64,000 bases of DNA from Allolobophora icterica. Taxonomy: Eukaryota > Annelida > Clitellata > Crassiclitellata > Lumbricidae. The stretch spans positions 36,855,485-36,919,484 of the forward strand of contig OY744611.1 in assembly GCA_963556255.1 (NCBI GenBank). Reading direction: 5' to 3'. This document shows, one piece after another, positions 34,458 through 60,030 of this stretch. Under the pieces are notes generated by a model, which was given only the letters and a program-made list of their open reading frames with translations, was not told where the DNA came from and searched no databases. The stretch's first letter is position 1; each line of letters begins with the position of its first letter. Position numbers and translations under genes: made by a program.

Positions 34458-35600
34458 GCCTTCTCAGTATCCACAAAGAGCTACTAAGGGCTTACATAGA
34501 GGGCTATCTATGGATCTGGGCTGCCTCCATCTATACTGTACATAGACAAGTGAGTCGTTATAATTCTAAAACTGTTTGCTGAACAGAGTCAAACACATCA
34601 ATGCGAATAGTTAACCGAATACTGCGTACCCATAAGGACGGTTCATCGTATGAGTATAGGCACAGTGGGCTATAGATGACCACTGAGAGGCAATGCTGCA
34701 TAAAGGCTTACATACGAGCCGAATGGCTTGAGACTGGAACACACTGCAGAGTTCTCTGATGCTAGACCTACCTACCACGCTCCGTAACCGACCAGCAAGC
34801 TCCATAACAATTAAGTGACAGATGCCTGCTACAGGGCCTACTACGTAGGGGGGGAAGGAATCAGACTGCTTCCAATTTGCGCCAGGGGGGAAAGTTCCCC
34901 CCCCTGGCACAGTCACTAATTTCTAATAATTAGTGACTAATAAAGTGACTAATTACTAATGATTCTTAAAGTATTGTATTGTGATGTATCAGTATTATGG
35001 GCCATGTAATATTTGCTGAGGTTACCATACAGTGTCTAAGCAGTGTTATAGTGTATCATTATTACTTGTTTTTCTTTAGCTATTGGCCATTATGTTCTGC
35101 TATTTTTTGTTGATGAAAGATGCAAAAAGTATTTAAAAAAATTGAAGAAAAGCATTCACAATCCTGTTGATTTAGATATTTCCAAAATATGGGACACATG
35201 TTAAAATATTGGGCAATATAGGACACTGTTCAGCAAATATATTGGGATTTTAAAGATTGCATTATGAATGCACATTTCTGGTGTAATGCAGCGGTAAAAG
35301 GCTCCATCGCTGCCTACTACAGTGTTATCCAGCCGACAATTATTTTGCAGGAATATTTCAAGACCTGATAATCATATTTTCACTGCACTACACGACAATA
35401 ATTGTAGCACTGAAATTTTGTGCCATATTTATTACAGCTTCTCCCATAAAATTTTTACAGTGCAGTGGGAGCCCTGCAGAAATTAATTCAACAGTTCAGT
35501 TGAACTAAAATGTATGGTCTTCCAAAGCCACTTTTCTTGCTCCAAAAAATGCGTTAAAACTCACCTACGGCAATATAGAAATCTAAAATTTTCCGGGGAG
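34458..35600. other. no gene seen
   Basis: Unique AT-rich DNA. A G/C pair of runs (34850-34908) is hairpin-capable. Confidence 0.45.
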
Positions 35601-35611
35601 GACCCCCGGAC

Positions 35612-35765
35612 CCTCACTTCAAGGGGAGGGGAGGGGAATATACAGGAGGGGTAAAGGGAGAGGGAGTGGAGTGGGTGGGGAATGGGAGGGGGAGGGAGTG
35701 GGGAGATAGGGGAGGGTTTACAGTAAGGGGGAATGCTTCCAGCTTACAGGGGGGGATAGTAGGCC
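35612..35765. repeat. G-rich tract, G-quadruplex-prone
   Basis: More than a dozen runs of three or more G on the plus strand (GGGGAGGGGAGGGG, GGGTGGGG, GGGAGGGGGAGGG), with almost no C. Confidence 0.8.
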
Positions 35766-37300
35766 CTGGCCTGCTATAAATTCTGAGGAGAATTTTGAAC
35801 CTCTCCTCGACAGAGATCCAGCGGTCTGTGTCCCTCATATATAGTCCGATAATAATATAATTTAAAGACTAGAGTTGCATGCTACAAGGTAGGTTATTTC
35901 ATGCGTTAACAACGTTTGTTCATTTCTACAGCAGATCACAGAAAATTATGTATACACTCGACAGTGTAAGAGAATGAAACGCACAGTTCTTCACACGTTA
36001 AATTTGATGAAGTTCAAGCCATGACAAAAATCTATTCGATTTACGGCACTAAAGGAGTTTCATACAGGAATGATTCACATTTGCATAAACGCCATTAACG
36101 TAGGCAGCTCTAGTACGCAGACAATTTTGAATACGTGCATTCTACTGTGACGTCATAATAGGATTGCAATTCCTTCTACCTCGAAAATAAAGACGTCGTT
36201 GTTTATAACCATGGCAACTGCTGTTTCATAACAATGAACACTACGTCATCCAATAAGGAGCACTGTTGTCTTGGAATATGTTATAAATTCCGATATCAGC
36301 CTCAGGATGAGACAATTTCAACTGCAGGTGGCAGCAGGTTGTCTTACAATAATTAAAGTCTAATGCGGAAGGAGGCTAAATACCTGTACGTGAAGCGTCT
36401 GGAGCCGCGTCGACTGAGTAATTTGTATTACTCCGCGAGTGCGTGTGTCACACACACCTCGTCAGAGAGTTCCGGGAAGCATACGACTTCTTCTCGTGTT
36501 TCAAATTCACAAATATAATCGATAATATAGATCCGGTTCACCAAAAATTTGCTTGAGAGTGGATTGAGCTAAGCAAATTCTCAAAAGTTTACTCGCGATG
36601 AACTTTGAAGACCAACTTGGGTGTTATAATAGCAGCTTGACTAGACACTTGGCAGAGGCTGCCAATCCACAGTGACCGGTTTAGCAATTGTTGGTGAAGT
36701 GCGCGATCTCCCAGGACTTAGTCATGAAAGCCTAAAGTGACACAGCTGTTGGCCGAGAACCCCTCATATTTTACTTACTATCGACTTAGATTCTGCTAAG
36801 CTCTTAAAATCTGTCAGCCTAATAAAAAAATAAAAAAAATAAACGATTGACCAAATTATAGAATAATGCCCATGATCGAACGTTTCACAGAAAGTGGACG
36901 AGTGGCGTAATTTATGGATGACCCTCTTCTGTGACACGTGATCAGCTGCAGTTGACCAGGGAAATGTATCCTCAACGACTAAGCTCTGGATCTCTGAATC
37001 CTCGAGCCCTTCCTCACACGGTCTCCTCACTTCAGTTGATTGGACAAAAGCTTCATCTGTGTCTACTCTTGATCAAGTGCTGGAGTGCATTCTTTCAATT
37101 TATCACCACTGCTTTGCGGTTCTTCTTTCTATTCGTCTTGACTACTGCAACTGTTTCGGACTGAAGACGATAGATGGCGTCTGATGCAGTTAACCTACCT
37201 TCAAAGTCCCAGCAGAGCATGTCCTCACCCTCCACACGCGCGCACAATACTCAGACAGACAGACAGACAGACAGACTGACAGATATAGACAGACATAACA
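35766..37300. other. no supported gene
   Basis: Contains a TGACGTCA palindrome (about 36149-36156) and a CpG-rich patch at 36380-36500. An open stretch at 36764-37030 (minus) has no family I can name. Confidence 0.45.
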
Positions 37301-37307
37301 ACATCAA

Positions 37308-37500
37308 CGGGGGCCCGTAGAGTAATGGATAACACACTGGCGTGAAGAGCTGAAGGAACCAAGATCAAACCCCGTAGACATCCGTCAATGTAAGGTTCAT
37401 TCTGCCTTCCACTCGCTAGGCGGCGGCGGTGGTTAAATGAATAGTAGACCGTGATTTGGCGCCGTATGTTGGCTGCCTCATAAAAAGTTATATTCGACTC
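37308..37500 (+). mobile_element. tRNA-Arg-like SINE fragment
   Basis: GGGCCCGTAGAGTAATGGATAACACACTGGC and a decayed B box GATCAAACCCC resemble the start of a tRNA-Arg gene. The acceptor stem does not pair, so it is a SINE head, not a tRNA gene. A relative is at 60290-60440. Confidence 0.6.
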
Positions 37501-37663
37501 CTGTAAAACTGTTATCATGGGCTTCTACTTAATACATGTATGTAAGGCGCCCTGCGTGGCTTCCGTTTCTACTATATGTATGTTCACTGTACAGCGCAGT
37601 GCGTTTGCAGGCGCTTAATTAAAGAAAAGATTATTTTTATTATTTTTAACATTGTTATCATCA

Positions 37664-37672
37664 CATTCATCG

Positions 37673-37719
<47 letters not shown>

Positions 37720-37776
37720 GTCGTCGTCGTCGTCGTCGTCGTCATCGTCGTCATCGTCGTCGTCGTCGTCGTCGTG
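37664..37776. repeat. (ATC)n(GTC)n compound microsatellite
   Basis: About eighteen ATC then mostly GTC triplets; it directly abuts the truncated transposase. Confidence 0.96.
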
Positions 37777-37777
37777 T

Positions 37778-38322
37778 TGAGATTGAGTGCATTTTCCTGC
37801 GATTTACACAACTGCTCTACACTCTCAGCATTTTCAACAGTCTTTGCTGTTGTTGTTGAACGACCACTTCCAGGCTTGCGAGCAACGCTACCAGTTTCAA
37901 TAAGCTTATTAATGACTCGGTTTATGCTTTGTCTTGACCAGTTTTTACGCGGATATTCCTGAACTATTCGCTTGCCTCGCCAACCATTCTCCTCAAATGA
38001 TATCTTAATAACAGCGAGATCATCATTTGAAAACACCATGTTTTAATGTTTACTACTTCGAGGACTAGTTTAATCAAGATAGGCCTACTCTCGTTACTTC
38101 GCGGCGAAATAAATGACGTAGTTTTGTGCAAAATTTGTAAACAGGTATGACGTCATAACCTTGCCGCAGGGTGTGACATAATAAACGTACTCTCTTGAAA
38201 TGTGACATTTGTGCACAGAAATAATTGCTTAACATTTTGGTATAAATTAAAATTTGATATCTCTGAAATTAGATCTTTGCCAGGTTAACAAAGTTTGGGA
38301 ACTTTTTTAATGGGCCACCCGG
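37778..38322 (-). pseudogene. Tc1/mariner-type transposon, 5' part only
   Basis: The minus strand starts at 38322 with the terminal sequence CCGGGTGGCCCATT next to a TA. ATG at 38039-38037 opens a helix-turn-helix N-terminal segment: FSNDDLAVIKISFEENGWRG, then NWSRQSINRVINKLIETGSV and RKPGSGR. This is the DNA-binding half found in mariner-like transposases of marine invertebrates. The reading is cut off after about 85 residues by the ATC/GTC microsatellite. The DDE/D core and the other terminus are missing. Confidence 0.8.
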
Positions 38323-38436
38323 TATTAGTTTATTGCATAATAAGGGTGACACACCGCATCCATGTACAGACTGGTAAAATAATTGTATTAGACTATTTTC
38401 GAGTAAAACGAAGAACAGTAGGCCCTATGGGGCCTA

Positions 38437-38530
<94 letters not shown>

Positions 38531-38531
38531 G
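38437..38531. repeat. (GTC)n(ATC)n compound microsatellite
   Basis: About twenty GTC then twelve ATC, the reverse order of the array at 37664. Confidence 0.96.
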
Positions 38532-38739
38532 CAGTTTTAACAAAAATCTCACATTTATTAAACTACAACTGTCTTTATCTTACAAATTCTAGGCAATTTC
38601 TCTTAACAATTCCACCAAAAGCAGTGGTGTAATTGAAACCTCTGTGTTGGCAGGGTGTAATCTGCATCATTTGCGTAAAAGGCGGAATCGGAGACATGAC
38701 TAAAGGCAAAATGGTTTTAATGTCAAATAGACCAGCTGA

Positions 38740-39029
38740 AAAAGTAGAACAGCAGTCCCTAAAGCTAGCCCTAAGGCGGCCATAAGTGTGAAGTGTTAGC
38801 GACTTCATTTTCTTGGCCTCGGCATATGAGGGAGGGTAGGGTGGTCAGACCTCTCACTCGCTGTCTCATCTTCCCACAGAAAGTGTAGGTCAGTGTACTC
38901 ATCATAGCTGAGATGGCTAGGGGGTGCAGGTGGAACAGAAATCTCGAGCCAAATTTCTGCCCTGGCGGGGATTTGAACCCCCGATCTCTCGATCGACAGT
39001 CTAGCTCGCTACGTTATCAAGCACTCCCA
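38740..39029 (-). mobile_element. tRNA-derived SINE, family A
   Basis: B box GGTTCAAATCCCCGCC, CAGAAATTTGGCTCGAG, GATGAGTACACTGACC, GGGAAGATGAGACAGC, CCGAGGCCAAGAAAATGAAG and the end TTTAGGGACTGCTGTTC, all on the minus strand. Confidence 0.9.
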
Positions 39030-39771
39030 AGTCCCAACAAAACAACACGTGAAAACAAGACGTGAAAAGAACGACGCATAAGTCTGAACCGGATATCGTA
39101 TAATAGCTAAATATAGAATAGATCTCGTGTTTCAGCCACTTCGAGTTTTATAGCGCATATCTTGATGAAAAATACTATATCTAAAGTTTTGACATGTATT
39201 ACATGCTAAAACTTTTCAGAGGGTTCACAGGCGTGTGCGCCACGGGAAAGGGTCGTTTGCTACTGGCTCAAAAGTTGTGCGGTTCACAGCGCATGAACGC
39301 AGTTTAGAGCAGGGCATATTTTAACTGTATAACTAGTGGGACAAATGTCCCAGTAGTCTTACGATTTGTCCCAGTAGTTAGGCTGATTTGTCCCAGGGAA
39401 TGTATGTTTAAAGTATAACTAGTGGGACAAAATGTTGCAAGAGTTTTAAGATTTGTCCCAGTAGTAAAATTAGAATCAGTTAAACGTATTGTCAGGAAAT
39501 TCTCAAAAAAAGGTCATCAACTTTCCGGGAGATGAATTCCCAAAAAAGGTCATCAAAGTTTTTTTAGAGACGAGTTCCAAAACAGGTCATTAAACCCTGG
39601 CTGATTTTGTCCCAGTAGTCTAAATTCCTTAAAATATGCACTGGCTTAGAGGGAACGTTGGCCATAGGCTAATGTCGAGTCATGCGACACACTCCACTGG
39701 AGCGTGACATCGGCAGTTGTAATCAAAACAAAAACTGTCGAAAAATTAACCGAAATTGAGAAATTGTTTCC
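39030..39771. other. no gene; internal repeats of TTTGTCCCAGTAGT
   Basis: Motifs TTTGTCCCAGTAGT (39345-39620) and its complement ACTAGTGGGACAAA recur in both orientations, with paired AAAAAAGGTCATCAA. It could be a decayed TIR element; ends are not clear. Confidence 0.5.
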
Positions 39772-41142
39772 AAACAATGCAGGGCCGTGCTAAGGTCGTC
39801 GTAGGCCCTAGGCAGTCTTGCATTCGTAGGCCCTTCCATACACCTATCGACTAACTCATCGTCTCTTACATTCACCTTAGTCCGCAATATTGGTGTCACT
39901 TTTGAGCCACACCTGTCCTTCTCTAACCACATCTCCAACCTTTCGCGCTGTCCTGCTTAATGTACATTCGTGACCTCCGCCGAATCCGGTCCATGCTCGA
40001 CCTTAAAACTGCCTCCACCATTGCTGCCTCCATTATTCATTCAAAGCTTGATTACTGCAATTCCCTCTTCCTTAACCTTGATTCCACACAAATCAAGCGT
40101 CTTCAACGTATCCAAAACTCACTAGCCAGAGCTGTCACTAGAACGCACAGAGCCCCAGACATCACCATATCACTGCCATCCTCAAATCATTCCATTGGTT
40201 AAAAATCCCAGTGCGAATTCACTTCAAAGTCCTATCACCAACCTACAATTCCCTAAAATATTCCCAGCCCAAGTACCTCCGTGATCTCTTCACCATCCAG
40301 GCAACCCGCTCCACCCGATCCTCCTCCTATCTCAGTCTTTCCCCACCCCAAGTCACTTCTCATCTCAAGTTCTCCAACCGAGCCATATCCAACACAGCAG
40401 TGACCGCACCACGTCTCTGGAACGATCTCCCCTGAATTCTGCAGATTCTCAGTTCTTCCATCATCATTGCAACCTGTCCCCCATCCTCCTCCTTACATTC
40501 CTCTATCTATCACCGCCGGGCGTTCAACTCAAAATTGAAGTCTCACCTTTTCAAACACTCCTACCCTGACTCATCTGACCCTTCGCCTTCCAATTCTTCT
40601 CGCCCTAAACGACACCCGCCTTGACAGCTGCTTTGTCTCCTCTCTTGATCTGGCCCTCTGGAAACCGGACTCGGACCTCTTTTGGACTACTCTCTGGAAA
40701 CCCCCCTCTGCTTTGACGTAGCGCTCGTGATTAGGCTTGTCCCCTGCGCTTGGCCTTCGAGTGGCGCCTTAGAAGTTTGGATATTACGATTACGACTCCA
40801 ACTAAACTGTCAACTCTGGATTAAAGCTAACTGCACTGCTTTCAATTGAAAACGACGTAATGAGGGAAATGACATTTAAAGACGTTATAACTTATATGTG
40901 ATTTTGCTAATGCAAAGAGCCGCAAGTTCATATAATGTAGGCTAGCACAGCTTAATTTAAACTGTTTCAGTACTAAGTTATTAAATTTGAACTTGCTGAA
41001 GTTAGCAACTTTCCTTTTTTCATTTCCCCGGTCAGTCATTTAATATCTCATTTTCAGACTTTCGTAGGCCCCTGAAAGGTGCCTACGAAAGGTGCCTACA
41101 GTGCCTACTGTGCCTAGTGGATAAAACGGCCCTGAAACGATG
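39772..41142. mobile_element. hAT-like TIR element split by a LINE
   Basis: Element 39780-41134 begins CAGGGCCGTGCTAAGG and ends ATAAAACGGCCCTG. Flanks AAACAATG and AAACGATG match at 7 of 8. TAGGCCCT and GTAGGCC motifs sit near each end. A LINE 3' fragment (about 39836-40805) occupies the middle. Confidence 0.75.
39836..40805 (+). pseudogene. CR1/L2-type LINE, 3' end of ORF2 and 3' UTR
   Basis: Broken reading of the C-terminal reverse-transcriptase half. LVRNIGVTFEPHLSFSNHI is in one frame. SIIHSKLDYCNSLFLNL and RLQRIQNSLARAVT (39960-40202) are in another. IPVRIHFKVLSPTYNSL, PKYLRDL and APRLWNDLP (40205-40435) follow after another shift. FNSKLKSHLFKHSYPDSS comes next. At least two frameshifts; no YADD core. 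The 3' UTR ends GACGTAGCGCTCGTGATTAG, then CCCTGCGCTTGG and GGATATTACGATTACGA, a tail shared with 42018-42110 and 61510-61595. Confidence 0.85.
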
Positions 41143-41284
41143 GCATAGCCTCGTGCCGCCTGATAAGTCGGCTTGCCTCTGCAAGCACGACGCTGAATTT
41201 CACCGAAAACTCAGATAAAACATGCTAACATATTGCAACCGGTTCTAGCACGCGTGGCAGCCTGTTAGGCGCATTGACATCTTT
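41143..41284. other. short unique spacer
   Basis: No feature seen. Confidence 0.4.
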
Positions 41285-41305
41285 GTATGTATGTATGTAT
41301 GTATG

Positions 41306-41339
<34 letters not shown>

Positions 41340-41473
41340 TGTATGTATGTATGTATGTATGTATGTATGTATGCATGCATGCATGCATGCATGCATGCAT
41401 GTATGTATGTATGTATGTATGTATGTATGTATGTATGTATGTATGTATGTATGTATGTATGTATGTATGTATG

Positions 41474-41507
<34 letters not shown>

Positions 41508-41587
41508 TGTATGTATGTATGTATGTATGTATGTATGTATGTTTGTTTGTTTGTTTGTATGTATGTATGCATGTATGTATGTATGTA
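41285..41587. repeat. (GTAT)n array, about 300 bp
   Basis: Nearly pure GTAT with an internal block of GCAT units (41371-41400) and a short GTTT block near 41541-41556. Confidence 0.97.
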
Positions 41588-41979
41588 CAGTGGCGTCACT
41601 AGGGCTGGTGTCACCCGGTGTGGTAAGTCATGGTGTCACCCTAAAAAAAGTGAAGACCTTTTCTTTAGGAATTCGTCTCTAAAAAAATGAAGATTATTTT
41701 CAATTCCTCTCCAACGATTTCATCTCCCCAAAAAAGTTGATGACCTTTTTTTAGTCATTCGCCTGGTTTTTACTTTTTCCATCCTTCTTTTCGCTTTTCG
41801 GTCTCCAACCATAATACCTTCACTTCGTTACCTTTTAATTCGTCTCCCAAACAAAAAAGTCATGACCTCATCTTCAAAAAATATTTCATCTTTTTCTTAT
41901 GTTGGGTGTCATCCCCTCTGAGGGTGTCACCCGGTGCGGGCCGCACCCCGCACCCTCTCATGACGCCACTGTGTATGTA
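41580..41979. mobile_element. hAT-like MITE inserted in the (GTAT)n array
   Basis: Element 41588-41971 starts CAGTGGCGTCACTAGGG and ends CATGACGCCACTG. Inner GTGTCACCCGGTG blocks sit near both ends. The flanks are TGTATGTA on both sides; because the target is a repeat, this is weaker proof of duplication. A shorter relative in the opposite orientation is at 58985-59214. Confidence 0.85.
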
Positions 41980-42017
41980 TGCATTTATGTATGTATGTAT
42001 ATATATATATATGTATG

Positions 42018-42112
42018 TACGTATCGTAATCGTAATCTCCAAGCTTCTAAAGCGCGACTCGAAGAAAAAGCGCAGGGCACCAGCCTATTCACGAGCGCTG
42101 CGTCAAATAAAG
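42018..42112 (-). mobile_element. CR1/L2-type LINE 3' tail
   Basis: The minus strand reads GCAGCGCTCGTGAATAGGCT, GTGCCCTGCGCTTTT, CGAGTCGCGCTTTAGAAG and GGAGATTACGATTACGATAC, the same 3' end as the 40725-40805 copy. Confidence 0.75.
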
Positions 42113-42819
42113 AGTAGTCCAGAGGAAGTCCAAGTCCGGTAGGAAGTCAACATCTGGTTGGAAGTTCAAGTCCGATATGTATGTATGCATGTAAGTAAGA
42201 ATGCATGCATGCATGCATGTGTGACATCACTTCCGGCCTCGGCAAGTACATTAATTTGTCTGTCAAAGGGGAGTGACGTCGCTCGATCCCAGATGATGAA
42301 AGAGGTATTCTAGCACTTCCAGGCCACAGGTTCAATTCCCAGGTGGGGCAGAACCGTGTAGCTAGTTCCCTATTATAGTCCATCCTATAGCGGCTCTAGA
42401 TTAAATCAAGTTTTATTACTTGAGTTTGTAGCCTAAAAGAAACCATTTTAGTTACATATGAAAGTATGCATGTAAGTAAGTTTGTACGTATGTTTCCAAG
42501 TATGCATGTATATATATAAGTATTCGTGTATGTAAATGTGTAAGTTTGTATATATATGTATGTTTGTATGTACGCATGTATGCATGTACGTATGTATGTA
42601 TGTATGTATGTATGTATGTATGTATGTATGTATGTATGTATGTATGTATGTATGTATGTATGTATGTATGTATGTATGTATGTATGTATGTTTGCATGCA
42701 TGTAAGTATGCATGCATTTTTGTATGTAAGTATGTATGCATATATGTATCTATCTATTTACGACGTCTTTCTCGACATCACAAAAGACGTTGTAGAATTT
42801 CTAACGCTTGTGTAGAGTC
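42113..42819. repeat. (GTAT)n array and a tRNA-like fragment
   Basis: 42175-42221 and 42465-42752 are GTAT/GCAT-rich, with a pure block at 42589-42690. In between, a B box GGTTCAATTCCCAGG (42328-42343) marks a short tRNA-derived piece. Confidence 0.85.
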
Positions 42820-43024
42820 TATGTTTGTGACGTCGTTACGTCTGTCGACGATATGCGCTAATGAGCGATTTGTGAGTAGGATTAAACACGTCCCGTTGAC
42901 TATGTTAATTTAACAGTTAATGAGTTATAGCAGATTACTCAAAATTACTGTTGTTTTATAGTACAGTTCCTCTCGTTTTCCAGTTCCAGGCGTTTTCAGT
43001 ACGCCGTAAACGTCAGGTCTTAAA
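42820..43024 (+). promoter_or_regulatory. candidate promoter and 5' UTR of the PIN-domain gene
   Basis: A CpG-richer patch with a CRE-like TGACGTCG (about 42828) and TTTTATAG (about 42954), 70 nt before the start codon. An in-frame TAA lies 18 nt upstream of the ATG. Functional assignment is inference. Confidence 0.35.
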
Positions 43025-56966
<13,942 letters not shown>

Positions 56967-57324
56967 GTCGACCTTTGGAAAAGTAGCAGCGGTGGCAGCA
57001 GGTGCATGCTACTGTCACGAGACACCAAAACACTCGCACAAAATCATAGCAATTGAACGCAATCACTTCTATAATTTGCATCTGTTGGTCAGCTTTTGCC
57101 CCGTTCCTAGCTTTTCGATAACGCTATAATTGTCGAGATTACGATTTCAGCCGGTTGTTCCCAGTGCGCTTTTTTTGTAGAAAAAACTGGAAGACGTAGA
57201 ATCTAAACTCCGTATTCCTTCCTGCAGACCTAATACTTCCAGTCATTCTATCTTCTCTAGTTGCTGCCATGTTCAGGCATTTTTCAATCAACTAAAAAGT
57301 TACGTTCGTGATTGAAGTTTTTGA

Positions 57325-57470
57325 GAAATCATTTGACTGAACATGTCTTGCTTTTACTGGCCAAAGCCATAGATATCTCATGTTTATTCAAAACCAAAGT
57401 CGCTTTGCAGATAAGATCAGGTTTGGTTCAAAGTCCAGATGCAAAAGTTGGCCAAGTCTATAGACAGACC
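57325..57470. repeat. dispersed ~150-bp repeat X, copy 1
   Basis: TCATTTGACTGAACATGTCT, AAAGCCATAGATA, TTTATTCAAAA, AAAGTCCAGATGCAAAAGTT. Copy 2 is at 60422-60577. No coding. Confidence 0.65.
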
Positions 57471-57662
57471 GCGCCTAGCTATTAAGTATCGCTTTAGAAA
57501 TTTCGAGACTATAGTATACGATTGCACAGAACGTGGGTCGTTTAAGCAACCGTCGATTGCAATATATAACTTTTATATTATCTAGGGTCTTTTGCCCTCC
57601 GTGCCGGGAGTTAAGGGTAGCCGCCATCTTTGCTCTTCGGGGAAGGGGTGCTTATTGTACCT
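57471..57662. repeat. decayed CR1-type tail and spacer
   Basis: GCGCCTAGCTATTAAGTATC, CGCTTTAGAAATTTCGAG and CACAGAACGTGGGTCGTTTA match 61545-61620. Confidence 0.5.
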
Positions 57663-57895
57663 TTTGCCCGCACAGCCACCAAGCAGAATCGTGCTTTTTC
57701 AGTGATGGACCCGACGCCATGGAACGGGCTCCCTCCGGAGCTGCGCACCTGCTTCCCAGAACTCCCTATGATACGTTCTACACTTAGACTGAAAACTGTC
57801 TTATTTTGCAGTGCTGGAGTAGGGAGCACCTCTGAGTAACCCCGTTGAACAGGTGCTATATAAATACTCGAATGAATGATGAATGAATATTATAT
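57663..57895 (+). pseudogene. LINE polyprotein 3' end with (GAAT)n tail
   Basis: Frame with RAFSVMDPTPWNGLPPELRT, LRLKTVLF and AGVGSTSE, then stop, GGTGCTATATAAATACTCGA and ATGAATGATGAATGAAT. This is the C-terminal end of a CR1/L2-like ORF2 and its 3' UTR. Confidence 0.8.
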
Positions 57896-58649
57896 ATATA
57901 TATATATTATAAAAACTATAATAAATAATAAATAAATAAAACTGCATTAAAATACATTAAAATGCCCTCATAGTGGTAATGGACAGGATCTGTTATCATA
58001 GTGGTAATAGGTCGGATCTGTCCTTAATGTGGGAAATAGCTTACTACTCTCGTGGCTGGCTCAGCTAACTGCATGCCCTTTCCGATGTCTTCTCGGTGCT
58101 TTTTCTTCTGCAACCTTCAATATAAGTAAGTAAGTAGTTTATTCGTCACCAAATGAAACAATCACAGCAATAACGCATTATACAGATATAGTGGCAGGCT
58201 ACCGGAGAAGTCTCGTAGGACTCATCTCGCCGGTCGCCCAAAAATGTACGTAATATCTATCTTGGAAATGTCTCAGAGCCACACAAAAGCCGCGTCAAGG
58301 AGACCAGCTTAATCAACGACGCTAGCACAAGTGCTTCGTTGCATTGATCGTTGTTTTACTTGCAAAGAGGTTTGTTCCGCATGGAACTGGTACGGCTCTT
58401 GAGAATCAAACGTCTGCAGTTGAATGACAGGCCTCACAAGCGTAATTTTCGGAGGTACGAGGGGTAGTCTAACCCCACTTTATGAACTGGAGGGTATCGT
58501 ACCCCCACTTTTAATATCCAGAAGAAACAATGCCCATTATGATTTTCTCGGAGGAAGGTCTTCGTTTGAGCCCTAAGAACTTGAAACAATGACCGGAACG
58601 TGATCATCATGGTCATCTTAATTGTTACTGTAATTATAAAGATTATTAG
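57896..58649. other. no gene; minus-strand retroposon tail
   Basis: TAAGTAAGTAAGTAGTTTAT at 58123-58142 followed by TCGTCACC looks like a minus-strand 3' end with an (ACTT)n tail. TA run at 57889-57907. Confidence 0.5.
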
Positions 58650-58871
<222 letters not shown>

Positions 58872-58976
58872 TAGGCATGTCGCATAAACGGTACCGTTAT
58901 AAGTATTTAATAGTCGCGAAGGGGAAACGATGTTAAATTTTGCCCTCCCCACCCACTTTCTACACCAAAGTTAGAC

Positions 58977-59222
58977 TCTATAATCAGTGGCGTCACGAGT
59001 GGGGTGCGGGGGGTGCGGACCGCACCGGGTGACACCCTCAGAGGGGGGTGACGCCAACATGAGAAAATGATGAAATTTTTGCAAGATGACGAATTCCTAA
59101 AAAAAAGTCATCACATTTTTGGGGAGACGAATTCCTAAAAAAAGGTCATGACATTTTTTAGGGTGACACCATGACTTAATGCACCGGGTGACACCAGCCC
59201 TAGTGACGCCACTGCCTATAAT
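58977..59222. mobile_element. hAT-like MITE, GTGGCGTCAC family
   Basis: Element 58985-59214, CAGTGGCGTCACGAG to CTAGTGACGCCACTG. Flanks TCTATAAT and CCTATAAT (7 of 8). Interior carries AAAAAGTCATCACATTTTT and AATTCCTAAAAAAA twice. Inverted relative of 41588-41971. Confidence 0.88.
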
Positions 59223-59540
59223 AGGCGTAGTAATGACCTTGGAGCGTATCCGTCCCGTATAGCTTAATGTGTATTAAATGTTTCTTCCGCGTCCGTTGGC
59301 TTAAGATTAATCTCTGAGTTTAGTGGGGCGAACAACAGCTGACAGTAATCACGTTCAACCTCTTTGACCTTTCTCTATACACCGACCAGCAGCAGCATAA
59401 TGGCTACGATCTCTGGTCTCCGATAACCGACTTCGTAAACCTCGATTTATTAACCGTCTCTAAAAAACGACCGAGTTCACTAAGGTTACGACATCTTTCA
59501 ACCCTGGCTAAAGTGCCAACCTTCCACCTTGGGAGCGAAA
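59223..59540. other. no gene seen
   Basis: Unique DNA; no exon supported. Confidence 0.45.
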
Positions 59541-59665
59541 ACGTATGTATGTATTTGTGTATGTACGTACGTATGTATATTACAGTATGTATGTATGCAT
59601 GTATGTATGTATGCATGTATGTATGTATGTATATATGTATATATATGTATGGATGTATATGTGTG

Positions 59666-59697
<32 letters not shown>

Positions 59698-59790
59698 TAT
59701 ATCTATGTTTGTATGCATGTATGTAAGTATCTGTGTATGTATGAATGTATGTATGAATGTATGAATGTATGCATTTATGTAGTGTGTAGG

Positions 59791-59824
<34 letters not shown>

Positions 59825-60030
59825 TGTATGTATGTATGTATGTAGGTATGTATATATCAATCAATCAATCAATCAATCAATCGTCTTTATTGCACCCAGT
59901 AATCAATAACAATAATATGTATGTATGTATGTATAATGTATGTATGTATATATGTATTTATATATATGTATGTACTGTACAGTATGTACGCATATATGTA
60001 TGTATCTGTGAATGTATGTAAGTGTGCATT
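59541..60030. repeat. imperfect (GTAT)n array with embedded retroposon tail
   Basis: GTAT/GTAC/GAAT units over about 480 bp. At 59857-59915 a (TCAA)n run and CGTCTTTATTGCACC look like a minus-strand retroposon 3' end inside the array. Confidence 0.9.

Noticed and set aside
35614..35838. 74-residue Pro/Ser-rich frame
   Set aside because: Translation of the C-rich strand of the G-run tract.
36764..37030. 88-residue minus-strand frame with a His/Phe-rich middle
   Set aside because: No recognisable domain, AT-rich 3' part, no splice support.
37308..37380. A tRNA-Arg gene
   Set aside because: The B box is damaged and the acceptor stem is absent; treated as a SINE head. The 60290 copy is likewise incomplete.
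41225..41690. Several overlapping 100-140 residue frames
   Set aside because: All are translations of (GTAT)n and its complement; the same holds for 42396-42913, 59404-60021 and 62449-63044.
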